From an uncultured Rhodospirillaceae bacterium (GTDB lineage Bacteria > Pseudomonadota > Alphaproteobacteria > Rhodospirillales > UBA2165): a DNA stretch of 64,000 nt. Of this stretch, positions 33,305-42,357 are shown one piece after another. The DNA is taken from contig CAJWAR010000010.1 of assembly GCA_913020445.1 (NCBI GenBank), forward strand, positions 28,752 through 92,751. Reading direction: 5' to 3'. The translations under genes were made by a program, and so were the position numbers. The notes under the pieces are model-generated. The model saw nothing but the letters and a program-made list of their open reading frames with translations, was not told the origin of the DNA and did not search any database. The number at the start of each line of letters is the position of its first letter. Within the stretch, counting starts at the first letter, position 1.

Positions 33305-34150
33305 CTAGCAGCCGCTGTCTGGCAGTATTTCAATCCGATCGAGGCGGGCTTCGACCGCATATTTACCGAAATCCTGCAAAATGCGATTGACGATACCGTC
33401 TTCGCGTAGTTCGACACCAAGCTCGACATCCGGTGTCTGCTTAGTATCGTAAACCGGAAAATAAGCCAGCCGCATTTTCCAATTGGCGGCCTCACCGAGC
33501 ACTTCAGAAAGCCGCGACGACATTTTGGCTTTACCTGAGCCAGCGCCAATAACCGCGCTCACTTCGTAGGGATTATCCAATGTGGCGCCATCGAAGATTG
33601 CCTTGGTCAGGTGCTTGCCGCCTTCGACCGACAGTTGGATCAGGGTTTTAATGTGAGCCGTCGGGAAAAGCGTGCCTTTTTTTAACACCACCCGTTGAGC
33701 AGTCGGCTTGGTATATTCAGCAACACCGCCGAGCCCAATACCATCCAGCGCCGCCACACCCTTAATCTCTTCGGTTTTTTTACCGTTTGTTTTCTCCGTT
33801 ACCCGGAACCTAAACCCCAAACCATCTTTGGCCTCCCAGGTCACCAGCGACCGGACATTTTCAATTTCCGGCCGGTTACCATAGCGCAGCCGCAAATATA
33901 CTTTGCTTTCAACCGTCCAGGCATCGCATTGATCTTTAAACTCATAAGTCATGACACCGCGCGCGCCGGTTAAACCGCCGTTTGTTCCAGCCTTTGAGAG
34001 GTGCATGGCATAAACGGCCCGATGCGGCACCAAATGGGGCACTAAACCGGCCGCCCCGGCGGGCTGAATATTGGCGGCTGCATAAACGCTGCCTAACACG
34101 GCAGCACTCAGAATTGGCAGAAGATAAAAACGCATATAATTTGTATCCAT
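33305..34150 (-). CDS. EipB-like periplasmic envelope integrity protein (DUF1849)
   Basis: A 281-residue exported protein. The signal peptide is MRFYLLPILSAAVLGSVYAA from the in-frame Met at residue 6 (34135), which may be the real start. The body begins PHLVPHRAVYAMHLSKAG and continues GARGVMTYEFKDQCDAWTVE, the characteristic EipB opening. EipB of Brucella is a periplasmic beta-spiral protein needed for envelope integrity, with a disulfide between two conserved cysteines; here Cys in DQCDAW and the last residue Cys match. It is convergent with dinB. Confidence 0.82.
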   Translation of the reverse strand: MDTNYMRFYLLPILSAAVLGSVYAAANIQPAGAAGLVPHLVPHRAVYAMHLSKAGTNGGLTGARGVMTYEFKDQCDAWTVESKVYLRLRYGNRPEIENVRSLVTWEAKDGLGFRFRVTEKTNGKKTEEIKGVAALDGIGLGGVAEYTKPTAQRVVLKKGTLFPTAHIKTLIQLSVEGGKHLTKAIFDGATLDNPYEVSAVIGAGSGKAKMSSRLSEVLGEAANWKMRLAYFPVYDTKQTPDVELGVELREDGIVNRILQDFGKYAVEARLDRIEILPDSGC

Positions 34151-34363
34151 ACTTTTAATGATATCTCAGGCTCATCCTAAATCATGCCAGTCGATTGCGC
34201 CAAGTGAAAGCGTCTTACGCCGCTATCACGATTGCGCTTTCCCGGCGTGATACCCGGCACAAACGGCAGGAACTATCAGCCAATAGGTAAAAGAATCCGA
34301 GTATAGCTAACTTTACATGTTAAAAAACTTACTTAGTGCATTGTTTTTTAAAGATTTATGTAT

Positions 34364-34380
34364 TGGCACGGCCTTTGCGT
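34364..34380 (+). promoter_or_regulatory. Sigma-54 (-24/-12) promoter
   Basis: TTGGCACG-GCCT-TTGCG matches the sigma-54 consensus YTGGCACG-N4-TTGC at every conserved position. The GG doublet (34366-34367) and GC doublet (34378-34379) are 12 bases apart, as required. Transcription would start near 34391, about 60 bases before the diguanylate cyclase start. Confidence 0.75.
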
Positions 34381-34449
34381 TGTTAATCGGAAAGTAATCT
34401 CTTTTGACTATAAAGAGTGCTGCTGGCTGGCAGATCGAAAGGAATTTTC

Positions 34450-35259
34450 GTGTTAACAAATTTGGTAGTTGAACAACCCCCTAAAGATAAAAAAATGAAT
34501 CTTAATCACATTGCCGAAATCGCCCGGCGCTTTTGTGCACTTGGTGGCGAGATGCCTTCCCCGGGTGATCCTATTCTCGAAATCACCGATGAAAAAGAGC
34601 TGATGGCGGCGATCACGCGTATTCTCGGCGAGAATGAAACGCTGAGAAATAAATTAAACCAACAAGCGAAGCGAATCACCTATCTTGAAGAACTCGCAAC
34701 CAGTGATGAATTGACCAAGGTGTTAAACCGCCGCGGTTTTGAAGCTGAGTTGAAACGCATTTTAGCCCGTGCCCGGCGAACCCCCGAGCATGGAGCGCTG
34801 GCTTATATCGATCTTGATGAATTTAAACCGATCAATGACACCCACGGACATGCGGCGGGTGATGAAGTGCTAAGAAAAGTGGCGAACATTCTTGTCGAGA
34901 AAACTCGTGAAACGGATGTCGTCGGGCGCCTCGGTGGTGATGAATTTGCCATTATTTTTGTTAACACCTCACGTGAAAATGTATTAGATCGCGCTGAGGC
35001 CCTCAATAAAATACTGAACGAAGCCTCAATTACCTGGGAAGGCCAACGCCTAACCATCCACGCCAGCTTTGGTCTGCAAGCCTATCAATCAGATGATGAT
35101 GCCAACAACCTGCTAAAAAGCGCTGATGCAGCGATGTATAAAATTAAGCAAATAAAAGAAGCCGACGGCAGGCGCAAGATACGGCCTGTGGAATTAAGCG
35201 CGCCAAACCGCCGCCATCCTGCAACATCCCAGGTGGCTGGTAATGCCCAAGGATTCTAA
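34450..35259 (+). CDS. Diguanylate cyclase (GGDEF) with N-terminal coiled coil
   Basis: A 269-residue cytoplasmic protein from the GTG at 34450, which has AAAGGA 7 bases upstream. Residues about 20-95 are helical with a coiled coil (NETLRNKLNQQAKRITYLEEL), then a GGDEF domain (TSDELTKVLNRRGFEAELKR, YIDLDEFKPINDTHGHAAGD, GRLGGDEFAII). The active site GGDEF is intact and the allosteric inhibition site RxxD (RETD) lies five residues before it, so it should make c-di-GMP from GTP and be product-inhibited. There is no membrane segment or sensor domain. It is preceded by a sigma-54 promoter and overlaps the next gene by 17 bases. Confidence 0.9.
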   Translation: MLTNLVVEQPPKDKKMNLNHIAEIARRFCALGGEMPSPGDPILEITDEKELMAAITRILGENETLRNKLNQQAKRITYLEELATSDELTKVLNRRGFEAELKRILARARRTPEHGALAYIDLDEFKPINDTHGHAAGDEVLRKVANILVEKTRETDVVGRLGGDEFAIIFVNTSRENVLDRAEALNKILNEASITWEGQRLTIHASFGLQAYQSDDDANNLLKSADAAMYKIKQIKEADGRRKIRPVELSAPNRRHPATSQVAGNAQGF

Positions 35260-35767
35260 TACCAGCATCAACTACCGTAATGAACCGTTTTTTGAAGCCC
35301 CGCTCCACCGCTTTGAAAGCGATCCCCGGCCCGCACCAACGCTTAGTTTGGGAAATATCGCCAAGCGTTACAATCTGCGCTCAATGTCGCCGCGCGCCAT
35401 GGTCGAATTGAGCAATGATCTGTTTTCGTCAGGCCATTTGACCAAAGATCAATATGAACTGCTGTCCTTTCAACCCGAATTAATGCCAAATTTTGACGTC
35501 ACGATTGGCGCCCTAACCGGCGAGCAAGCCGATCCCGACAGACCACGTGACTACACCGAAATTTGGCGGCAACGGCTGGCGTTTGAAAGCAAGTACGCAG
35601 AGAATGCCGAACGAATAATTATCCGCACACAGAAAATCCTGGATTTGCTGGAAACAATCGAAAAGCAGCCGAAAATACCCCGCGCCTTAACCAAAATTGG
35701 TATATCGGTTGATCGGCCAATTAAACTGCCAATCAAGCTGCCGCCTTTGGGTTTTAAAGCTAAATAA
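35243..35767 (+). CDS. Hypothetical protein coupled to the diguanylate cyclase
   Basis: A 174-residue protein of unknown function. No signal peptide or membrane segment. The N-terminal third is Pro-rich (FESDPRPAPTLSLG), the centre has MSPRAMVELSNDLFSSGHLTKDQYELLSFQPEL, a pattern of short helices that recurs in small flagellum- or motility-linked alphaproteobacterial proteins, and the C-terminus has a helix and a Pro/Lys-rich tail. It overlaps the cyclase gene by 17 bases, so the two are translated together. That and the shared sigma-54 promoter suggest a role linked to c-di-GMP (inference). Family not recognised. Confidence 0.7.
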   Translation: MPKDSNTSINYRNEPFFEAPLHRFESDPRPAPTLSLGNIAKRYNLRSMSPRAMVELSNDLFSSGHLTKDQYELLSFQPELMPNFDVTIGALTGEQADPDRPRDYTEIWRQRLAFESKYAENAERIIIRTQKILDLLETIEKQPKIPRALTKIGISVDRPIKLPIKLPPLGFKAK

Positions 35768-35776
35768 AACTGGGTT

Positions 35777-36343
35777 TTAAGTTATAAAGTCGGGAATACT
35801 TTTGATGAACTGCCAAATCCCCTTGAGATTCAGGAGTGACTGATCCTTAGGGTCTTCAAGTTTTTCAAAGTCACTTTGATCCTGACCGCCTGAAGCAGTT
35901 TCGAAATTGGCAATTTCTTCTATCGAGGGTTCTTTAAGCTCGGCGATTTCCTCATTTTGGCTTTTGTCCGCCACTATTGCGGCAGGTGGAGTGCTGGGCG
36001 AAGGCGCCGTCAAAGCGAAGCCATCAAAAATATCATCGACTTCTTTTTCACTGAGATTTTTCTCGATGGCTGCATCGGCATCTGCCACCAATATTAGACT
36101 GTCCTGCTGATCCTTAATATCCCGGCATAGCGCATACAAATCCATTTCGGTGACCACCCGATGAAGGGCGCAATCTTTATCAACAATGAACGAAAGTCCG
36201 TGATCGGTAAGGGATTTTTTGGTCGCTGCATAGCTGAAACCATCGATTGCCCAAGAAGCAACCGTCACCCCAACGGGTACGGCGCAGCCGCTGACCAACG
36301 CGGATAGAAATAAAGCGGAGACGACTCCCAACCACCGTCTCAT
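35777..36343 (-). CDS. Hypothetical lipoprotein
   Basis: A 188-residue lipoprotein. The signal peptide ends in lipobox LVSGC (Cys about residue 20). The region with LSFIVDKDCALHRVVTEMDLYALCRD, containing two cysteines, resembles a conserved segment of small alphaproteobacterial lipoproteins of unknown function. The C-terminal half is acidic and low-complexity (EEIAELKEPSIEEIANF), probably disordered. GAGGGATT precedes the ATG. It converges on the upstream pair and stands apart from aspS by about 190 bases. Confidence 0.75.
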   Translation of the reverse strand: MRRWLGVVSALFLSALVSGCAVPVGVTVASWAIDGFSYAATKKSLTDHGLSFIVDKDCALHRVVTEMDLYALCRDIKDQQDSLILVADADAAIEKNLSEKEVDDIFDGFALTAPSPSTPPAAIVADKSQNEEIAELKEPSIEEIANFETASGGQDQSDFEKLEDPKDQSLLNLKGIWQFIKSIPDFIT

Positions 36344-36534
36344 AGTAAATCCCTCAAGCTTCCTGTTTACAAATTCTTATCATTATTAAGCGCGATGTAG
36401 TTCCGCGCTCTTAGCCAGAAGTATGCACGCCTTTTTTGAATGCTGACAACAGGAAGGCCGCCAATTATCGGGATATATAAGTGGGAGATACTACAGGTAG
36501 TGGGTTAGTAGAAAAGCGCGCCTAAATAGACAGG

Positions 36535-38379
36535 TTAGTTGTCTTTGGATTTTTCTGAATCCGGCTGTTCCGCACCACCTTCTTTTTTCTTTATCTTCGG
36601 CAAATCGGCTTTGATATGAAGCTCTTTATATCGTTCAGGCGTGATCTCAACCGGCGCATTCATCAGTAAATCTTCCGCCTGCTGGTTCATCGGAAAAGCG
36701 ATAACCTCGCGAATGTTCGGCTCGTCTGCCAGCAACATAACGATACGGTCAATACCCGGCGCTGAGCCACCATGAGGCGGGGCGCCAAACTTAAAGGCGT
36801 TCAACAGACCGCCAAATTGCTCTTCGACATCGCTGTTGGAATAGCCGGCGATTTCGAAAGCTTTATACATGATGTCCGGGCGGTGATTTCGAATGGCGCC
36901 GGAAGAAAGCTCGACACCGTTGCAGACAATATCATATTGGTAGGCAAGAATATCGAGCGGATCACTATTTTCGAGCGCTTCGAGACCACCCTGCGGCATT
37001 GAGAACGGGTTGTGGCTAAATTCAAGTTCGCCAGTGTCTTCGCTCATCTCATACATCGGATAATCGACGATCCAGCAAAATTTGAAGCAGTCTTTCTCAA
37101 GGATATCCAATTCTTCGCAAACTTTGTTGCGCGCAGCTGCGGCAAATGACGCAAATGTCTTCGGCACACCAGCGACAAAGAACACCGCGTCGCCATCGGC
37201 GAGTTCCAACTCTGTCCGCAATTGCTCCGTCCGTTCTGCGCCAATGTTCTTGGCAACCGGACCAGCGCCCTCGCCGTCCCGGAAGAAAATATAACCAAGA
37301 CCCGGCTGGCCTTCACCCTGCGCCCAGGAATTCATGCGGTCACAAAACGCCCGGCTGCCGCCTTTTGGCGCTGGGATCGCCCAAACTTCAACGGCTGGGT
37401 CTTTTTCAATCATACCGGCAAAGATTTTAAAGCCGGAGCCCGCGAATATATGGCTGGCATTGCTCATTCTCAGGGGATTTCGAAGATCCGGCTTGTCCGA
37501 TCCGTACCAGCGCATGGAATCGGCAAAGGCAATGCGCGGGAACGGCAGCGGCGAGACCTCACGGCCATGGGCGAATTCTTCGAACACACCTTGGAGCACC
37601 GGCTCAATCGCGTCGAACACATCATCCTGAGTGACATAGGCCATTTCAAAATCAAGCTGATAAAACTCGCCTGGTGAGCGATCAGCGCGGGCATCTTCAT
37701 CCCGGAAACAGGGCGCAATCTGGAAATATTTATCGAAGCCCGAGACCATCAGCATTTGCTTAAAAATCTGTGGTGCTTGCGGCAGGGCATAAAACTTGCC
37801 CGGATGAATACGGCTCGGCACGAGATAGTCGCGGGCACCTTCCGGCGAGGTCGTGGTCAAAATCGGTGTCTGCATTTCCATGAAACCGCTATCGGTCATG
37901 CGGCGGCGGATCGAGGAGATAACATTGCTGCGAAGAACGATATTATTATGTACTTCCTCCCGGCGAAGATCGAGAAAGCGATAACGCAGCCTGATATCTT
38001 CCGGGAAATCCGCATCGCCAAAGACTTGCATCGGCAGCTCATCAGCCGGACTTTCTACATTGATGTCTTCAATACGGAGTTCTATTTCGCCGGTCGGCAA
38101 ATCCGGATTGATGGTATCGTCAGAACGCTTTTCGAGCGTGCCCGTAACAGTAATAACGCTTTCCGCCCGCGCCTTTTCCAACACTTCAAAGATCGGCCCG
38201 GTATTTTCAATAACCAATTGGGTCACGCCATAATGGTCGCGCAGATCGACAAACAACAGATTACCGTGATCGCGCTTACGATGGACCCAGCCGGAGAGGC
38301 GAACGGTCTCACCGGTATTATCGCTGCGAAGCTCACCACAGTTGTGGGTGCGAAAAGGATGGAGTTCAGAGTTTGTCAT
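36535..38379 (-). CDS. aspS: Aspartyl-tRNA synthetase
   Basis: A 614-residue class II synthetase charging tRNA-Asp. An N-terminal OB-fold anticodon domain ([23 protein letters not shown]) precedes the catalytic domain with motif 2 [20 protein letters not shown], the bacterial insertion domain, and motif 3 GIDRIVMLL. Full length for bacterial AspRS. Whether it also charges tRNA-Asn (non-discriminating) cannot be told here. The C-terminus is a Lys/Glu-rich tail after the catalytic core. Confidence 0.97.
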   Translation of the reverse strand: MTNSELHPFRTHNCGELRSDNTGETVRLSGWVHRKRDHGNLLFVDLRDHYGVTQLVIENTGPIFEVLEKARAESVITVTGTLEKRSDDTINPDLPTGEIELRIEDINVESPADELPMQVFGDADFPEDIRLRYRFLDLRREEVHNNIVLRSNVISSIRRRMTDSGFMEMQTPILTTTSPEGARDYLVPSRIHPGKFYALPQAPQIFKQMLMVSGFDKYFQIAPCFRDEDARADRSPGEFYQLDFEMAYVTQDDVFDAIEPVLQGVFEEFAHGREVSPLPFPRIAFADSMRWYGSDKPDLRNPLRMSNASHIFAGSGFKIFAGMIEKDPAVEVWAIPAPKGGSRAFCDRMNSWAQGEGQPGLGYIFFRDGEGAGPVAKNIGAERTEQLRTELELADGDAVFFVAGVPKTFASFAAAARNKVCEELDILEKDCFKFCWIVDYPMYEMSEDTGELEFSHNPFSMPQGGLEALENSDPLDILAYQYDIVCNGVELSSGAIRNHRPDIMYKAFEIAGYSNSDVEEQFGGLLNAFKFGAPPHGGSAPGIDRIVMLLADEPNIREVIAFPMNQQAEDLLMNAPVEITPERYKELHIKADLPKIKKKEGGAEQPDSEKSKDN

Positions 38380-38488
38380 AGCATCAATATTTTCAAGAAA
38401 AGCGTGAATAAAAGCAAACGGCGCCGGAAAGTTCCAACGCCGCGCCGGTTTTAACGGAATCCGTCAAATTTACAAGTGTTTTAGCTAT

Positions 38489-39154
38489 TTACAGTACTTC
38501 ACACGCTTCATCGAAATCAAAGCGCGGCAGTTTTTTGAAGATCGTGCTTTCATCGCCGCGGCCAATACTGCAGATGAACGCGGTTTTAACCTTGGTGCCG
38601 GACCAGTAAAGTTCATCCATACCGGGTTTATCGACGCCCTGCATCGGACCGACATCGAGACCAACGGCGCGCACCGCCATCATGAAATAGCCCGCCTGCA
38701 AGCCACCATTTAAATTCGCCCACCAGGGGATCATATCGGGATTCTGCTCCATCCGATCTTTAATGTCCGTCGGCCGGTGCGGTGTTAGTTTTGGCATATG
38801 TTGGTAGAAATCATGGTCAAAGCCGAGAATAGCCGTCACCGGCGCCTGCAAGGTTTTAGCGCGGTTGCGTTCCATAACTACTGGTCCCATTTTTTCCTTG
38901 GCTGCGTCCGAGCGGACAAATTTAATCCGCAGCGGGCAACAATTGGCGCTGGTCGGACATTGCTTCATCAGATCGTAGATTTGCTTGAGCTGATCATCGC
39001 TCACCGGATCATCTTTCCAGCCATTAAAGGAGCGATTGGCGTTAAACATCATATCCAGCGCATTATCGTCCAAAGGTTGGCTGCGGGTCCGCGCTTCACG
39101 GACCGTTTCCTGGGCGGCTAGGTCAATTTCGTCTTTTTCTGGTGCGGCGTTCAT
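38489..39154 (-). CDS. RutE-like nitroreductase-family reductase (malonic semialdehyde reductase type)
   Basis: A 221-residue FMN-dependent nitroreductase-fold protein. FNGWKDDPVSDDQLKQIYDLMKQCPTSANCCPLRI and the LNGGLQAGYFMMAVRAVGLDVGPMQGVD block match RutE, which reduces malonic semialdehyde to 3-hydroxypropionate in pyrimidine catabolism. No other rut gene lies here, so the substrate may be another aldehyde or nitro compound. The gene is alone on its strand with aspS downstream about 110 bases away. Confidence 0.85.
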   Translation of the reverse strand: MNAAPEKDEIDLAAQETVREARTRSQPLDDNALDMMFNANRSFNGWKDDPVSDDQLKQIYDLMKQCPTSANCCPLRIKFVRSDAAKEKMGPVVMERNRAKTLQAPVTAILGFDHDFYQHMPKLTPHRPTDIKDRMEQNPDMIPWWANLNGGLQAGYFMMAVRAVGLDVGPMQGVDKPGMDELYWSGTKVKTAFICSIGRGDESTIFKKLPRFDFDEACEVL

Positions 39155-39427
39155 TTGGTGTTACCCCATTTCTCTTTTGCTGAAATTTTGTACCGGGTAA
39201 TTACAACTTGGTGGCCCATCACGCAACCATTTCGCCACTACTTGTACTTAAATCTGACAATTTAACTGGGGGCTTAAGCTCAATTTTTTGAATGAGACCA
39301 ACAATTAGGTTTGCGGCCCCCAAGCCTGATTTGGTATAGAAGATCATCGCAATCATCAGTAAGAATTAAAATCAAATTGCTGCTTTTATGAAGTCGCGTG
39401 ATTTGATGATTTTACTGGGGGAAACAA

Positions 39428-39478
39428 ATGGGAGCCACATGCCTTAAAAGCGTGGGGCGGAAGGCCAAAAAGGCCTAA
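39428..39478 (+). CDS. Possible 16-residue leader peptide ahead of the metallophosphoesterase
   Basis: ATG at 39428 with GGGGGA 6 bases upstream opens a 16-codon frame, MGATCLKSVGRKAKKA. Its end overlaps the stem AGGCC/GGCCT at 39462-39476, and the next start lies 16 bases beyond the stop. The arrangement resembles translational coupling or an attenuation leader, but the peptide may not be made. Confidence 0.3.
   Translation: MGATCLKSVGRKAKKA
39462..39476 (+). promoter_or_regulatory. Hairpin immediately before the metallophosphoesterase ribosome-binding site
   Basis: AGGCC-AAAAA-GGCCT forms a 5-base stem ending four bases before GAAAGGA, the ribosome-binding site. It could affect translation of the downstream gene. 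The rest of the 340-base spacer (39155-39494) shows nothing clear. Confidence 0.35.
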
Positions 39479-39494
39479 GAAAGGAAAAAAAATC

Positions 39495-40271
39495 ATGAGC
39501 TTTAAGTATTGTCTCTATTCAGATATTCACGGTCAGGTTGCTCTCTTGGACGCCGTTGAAGAACGCGTTGCGGCCGAAAATCCAGACAAAGTGATCGTCA
39601 TCGGCGATCTGGTTGGTCTCGGCCCGAATCCGGAAGTGATCGTCCAACGGATGATGGATCGCCCGGAAATCGATATCGTCGTCGGCAATGTTGATCTTTG
39701 GGTCACCCGCAAAGTTTGGGAAACCACCAAGCCTAAGAGCCCGCATCAGGAATGGATGTTCCGGATGATGGAGCAAACCCGCGAACGCTTGAACGACGAA
39801 CAGCTTGAATGGCTCGACAAACGGCCTTTCTCGATGACCTACACACCGGATATGGGTCATGATTTCCATGTCTTCCACGGCACGCCGTATGACATTGGTG
39901 ATTCAGATGCCTTCCCATTCCGCCTCACCGATGACGAAATCGCTGAAAAACTTATCGATTATAATTATGACGTGATGGCGCATGGCCACATTCACGGACC
40001 TTCCGTGCGCAACATTAAAAATGGTGACAAAGTCAACCAATTGGTTTGCGCCGCTGCAGTCGGTATGAGCTGGGATGGCGATCCGCGTCCATCCTATGCT
40101 GTTGTCGAATATATGGGCGACGGTAAATGGGACTGCCGGGTTGAGCGCGTTGAGGCCGACAATGAAGCCCAAGCGAAGCTCAACGAGGAAAGCTGGATCG
40201 AACATGGCGAACGCATCGCCGGTATGATCCGCTCGGGTACCTTCTGGAATCCGGATCATATGCCACACTAA
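39495..40271 (+). CDS. Metallophosphoesterase family protein
   Basis: A 258-residue calcineurin-like phosphoesterase of the YfcE/MJ0936 type. Dimetal motifs are complete: SDIHGQVALLDAV (DxH), VIGDLVGLGPNPE (GDxxGxGP), GNVD (GN-D), FHGTPYD and GHIHGPSV (GHTH-like). The family hydrolyses phosphodiesters; the physiological substrate is not known. The start follows GAAAGGA. The gene ends at a strong terminator at 40296, so it is a single unit. It could act on cyclic nucleotides, but there is no direct support. Confidence 0.85.
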   Translation: MSFKYCLYSDIHGQVALLDAVEERVAAENPDKVIVIGDLVGLGPNPEVIVQRMMDRPEIDIVVGNVDLWVTRKVWETTKPKSPHQEWMFRMMEQTRERLNDEQLEWLDKRPFSMTYTPDMGHDFHVFHGTPYDIGDSDAFPFRLTDDEIAEKLIDYNYDVMAHGHIHGPSVRNIKNGDKVNQLVCAAAVGMSWDGDPRPSYAVVEYMGDGKWDCRVERVEADNEAQAKLNEESWIEHGERIAGMIRSGTFWNPDHMPH

Positions 40272-40295
40272 CTTTCGGCATAGCCAAAGAATTGG

Positions 40296-40325
40296 GGGGC
40301 GCGCTCTTGTGGCACGCCCCTTTTT
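40296..40325 (+). terminator. Intrinsic terminator of the metallophosphoesterase gene
   Basis: GGGGCGCGC (40296-40304) pairs with GCACGCCCC (40312-40320), one mismatch, followed by TTTTTCTTT. It lies only 15-20 bases before the next start codon on the same strand. Confidence 0.85.
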
Positions 40326-40340
40326 CTTTATCTTAGATTT

Positions 40341-41030
40341 ATGACTTCTGAGTGGGAACAGCAGATCAAAGCGCAGATCAAGCGGCGCTATGCCGGGCTT
40401 GAAAGCTCGGCTGAAGATGGCGCGGCAAAAGCTGTCGCGCATGGTTATCCAGCGGAATTGATCAGCGAGCTTCCCCCTGCCCTCGCCGCCGGTTATTCCG
40501 GCTGCGGTTATCTGTTTGAAGGCCTAGATTTTAAAGGCGACGAGACGGTGGTTGATCTCGGGTCTGGGGCGGGGCTGGATAGCTATATCGCCACCTTGCA
40601 GCTTACCAACGGAACCGTCATTTCCATCGATATGACTATCGAGATGCTTGAAAAGGTTAATTTACGACTGTCGATTAATTATTTGTGCGCTGATATCGAA
40701 GCGTTACCACTCAAAGACTCGTGTGCTGATCTGGTGATTGCCAATGCGTCGTTCAATCTGGCGATTAGCAAGACGAAAGCCTTTGCTGAGGCCTATCGCG
40801 TGCTTAAATCGGGCGGTCGACTGGTGGCTAGGGATTTGGTCAAAGAAGGTGAATTACCTGCTGAAGTTCTCACCGACCCGCTATCCTTTAACACGTCACT
40901 GGGTGGCGCGTTGGAAGAAGATGCGTTGATCGCTGAAATAGCAAAAGCCGGCTTTGAAGATATCACCCTCTCCGACCACAAGGAATTTTCCTATGTTCAA
41001 TCGGTGAAGATCCAAGCTATTCGCGCTTAA
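40341..41030 (+). CDS. Class I SAM-dependent methyltransferase, ArsM-like but lacking an arsenic-site cysteine
   Basis: A 229-residue methyltransferase. The SAM motif is VVDLGSGAGLDSYIA, then SIDMTIEMLEK, FNLAISKTKAFAEAYRVLKSGGRL, the ArsM-type order. The N-terminal AGYSGCGYLF keeps one cysteine in a place like ArsM GCGNP, but the second conserved one (NCVINL in ArsM) is NASFNL here, so arsenite methylation is doubtful. No ribosome-binding site precedes the ATG, which comes right after the upstream terminator T tract; the mRNA may be leaderless. It converges on the first TRAP operon. Confidence 0.78.
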   Translation: MTSEWEQQIKAQIKRRYAGLESSAEDGAAKAVAHGYPAELISELPPALAAGYSGCGYLFEGLDFKGDETVVDLGSGAGLDSYIATLQLTNGTVISIDMTIEMLEKVNLRLSINYLCADIEALPLKDSCADLVIANASFNLAISKTKAFAEAYRVLKSGGRLVARDLVKEGELPAEVLTDPLSFNTSLGGALEEDALIAEIAKAGFEDITLSDHKEFSYVQSVKIQAIRA

Positions 41031-41033
41031 GCG

Positions 41034-42335
41034 TCAAAAATGCCCGTAGACCAGCGTTGGCAGCCAAAGTGCGACCGGTGGAAAGGCAACCACCACCGAC
41101 AGGCGGACGATATCAGCACAGAAAAACGGGATGATGCCTCTGAAAATCGCATTCAAGGGTACATCCGGCATCATCGACTTCATGACAAACACGTTGAGTC
41201 CAATCGGCGGTGTAATCAGACTGATCTCGGTCATCATCACCAGCACAATGCCAAACCAGATTAAATCAAAGCCTAAGGATTCAATCACCGGCACGAAAAT
41301 CGGCACCGTCAGGAATATCATGGCCAGGCCTTCGACCACCGTGCCTAGAACCACATAAAACGCCAAAATGACCAATAGAACGGCGAAAGGTTCCAAACCA
41401 AGCGATTCGATCCAGTTGATAACGCCAGAGGAAATGCCGGCAAGGGCGATGAAATTGTTGAGGATGAGAGCGCCGATGGCGATCATGAACACCATCGCCG
41501 TGGTTTGCGCCGCTTCGACCAAGGAATCGAATAAAACCGGCCAGGACATTTTTTTGCGCAACATGGCGAAAAGCAAGGAACCGATAGCGCCGATACCGCC
41601 GGCTTCGTTGGGCGTAAAAACGCCAAAGGAAATACCACCGAGAATAAGGAAAAACAGCAAGACGATGCCCCACACCCGGTAAAGCTTCTGAAACCGTATT
41701 TTCCAGCCGGTACGCTCGCCCCTTGGCCCCATTTCGGGTTTGAAGTGCGTGACCAGCATAATAACCAAGATATAGAGGATCACCGAAATGATGCCGGGAA
41801 TGATGCCGGCGGCAAACAGTTCAGCAATACCTTCCTCAGTCAGGATGCCATAGATAATCAGCGCCGCACTGGGCGGGATGAGGATGCCGAGCGTACCACC
41901 GGCGGCGACGGTCCCCGCCGCCAGGCTATCGGCATATTTATATTTGCGCATTGAGGGAATAGCGACCTTGGCCATCGTTGCAACAGTAGCCAGTGAAGAC
42001 CCCGAAACGGCAGCAAAGCCGCCACAGGCCGCGATCGTCGCCATTGCCAGACCGCCTTTGTGGTGGCCGAGCCAGGCGTCAGCTGCCTCGTACAGATCAT
42101 CTGACAACCCGGCGCGGAAAACGAAGGCGCCCATCAGCAGAAACATCGGCAATACGGCAAAGTTGGTGTTAAGCACAACATCCATGATCTGCTGGACGGT
42201 CATTTCAAGCGCCGGTCCGGCCCCTCGCAAGATACCGAAACCGATGCCGCCCACAGCCAGCATTGAGAAACCCAAGGGAAAGCCGAGAAAGGCAATTAAA
42301 AAAAGTATGGCAAAGCCAATAAGTGAAACAGTCAT
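41034..42335 (-). CDS. TRAP transporter large permease (DctM type), system 1
   Basis: A 433-residue membrane protein of about 12-13 helices, the ion-coupled subunit of a tripartite ATP-independent periplasmic transporter. DctM signatures include LAAGTVAAGGTLGILIPPSAALIIYGIL and TPNEAGGIGAIGSL, with GLNVFVMKSM near the end. It forms a unit with the DctQ and DctP genes just upstream (gaps 22 and 13 bases). TRAP systems import carboxylates, sulfonates, ectoine and similar solutes using a sodium gradient; substrate undetermined. Confidence 0.93.
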   Translation of the reverse strand: MTVSLIGFAILFLIAFLGFPLGFSMLAVGGIGFGILRGAGPALEMTVQQIMDVVLNTNFAVLPMFLLMGAFVFRAGLSDDLYEAADAWLGHHKGGLAMATIAACGGFAAVSGSSLATVATMAKVAIPSMRKYKYADSLAAGTVAAGGTLGILIPPSAALIIYGILTEEGIAELFAAGIIPGIISVILYILVIMLVTHFKPEMGPRGERTGWKIRFQKLYRVWGIVLLFFLILGGISFGVFTPNEAGGIGAIGSLLFAMLRKKMSWPVLFDSLVEAAQTTAMVFMIAIGALILNNFIALAGISSGVINWIESLGLEPFAVLLVILAFYVVLGTVVEGLAMIFLTVPIFVPVIESLGFDLIWFGIVLVMMTEISLITPPIGLNVFVMKSMMPDVPLNAIFRGIIPFFCADIVRLSVVVAFPPVALWLPTLVYGHF

Positions 42336-42357
42336 GATTTAAATTTCTTATATATCT

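Noticed and set aside
40341..41030. Arsenic resistance by ArsM
   Set aside because: One of the conserved arsenic-binding cysteines is replaced and no ars genes are near.
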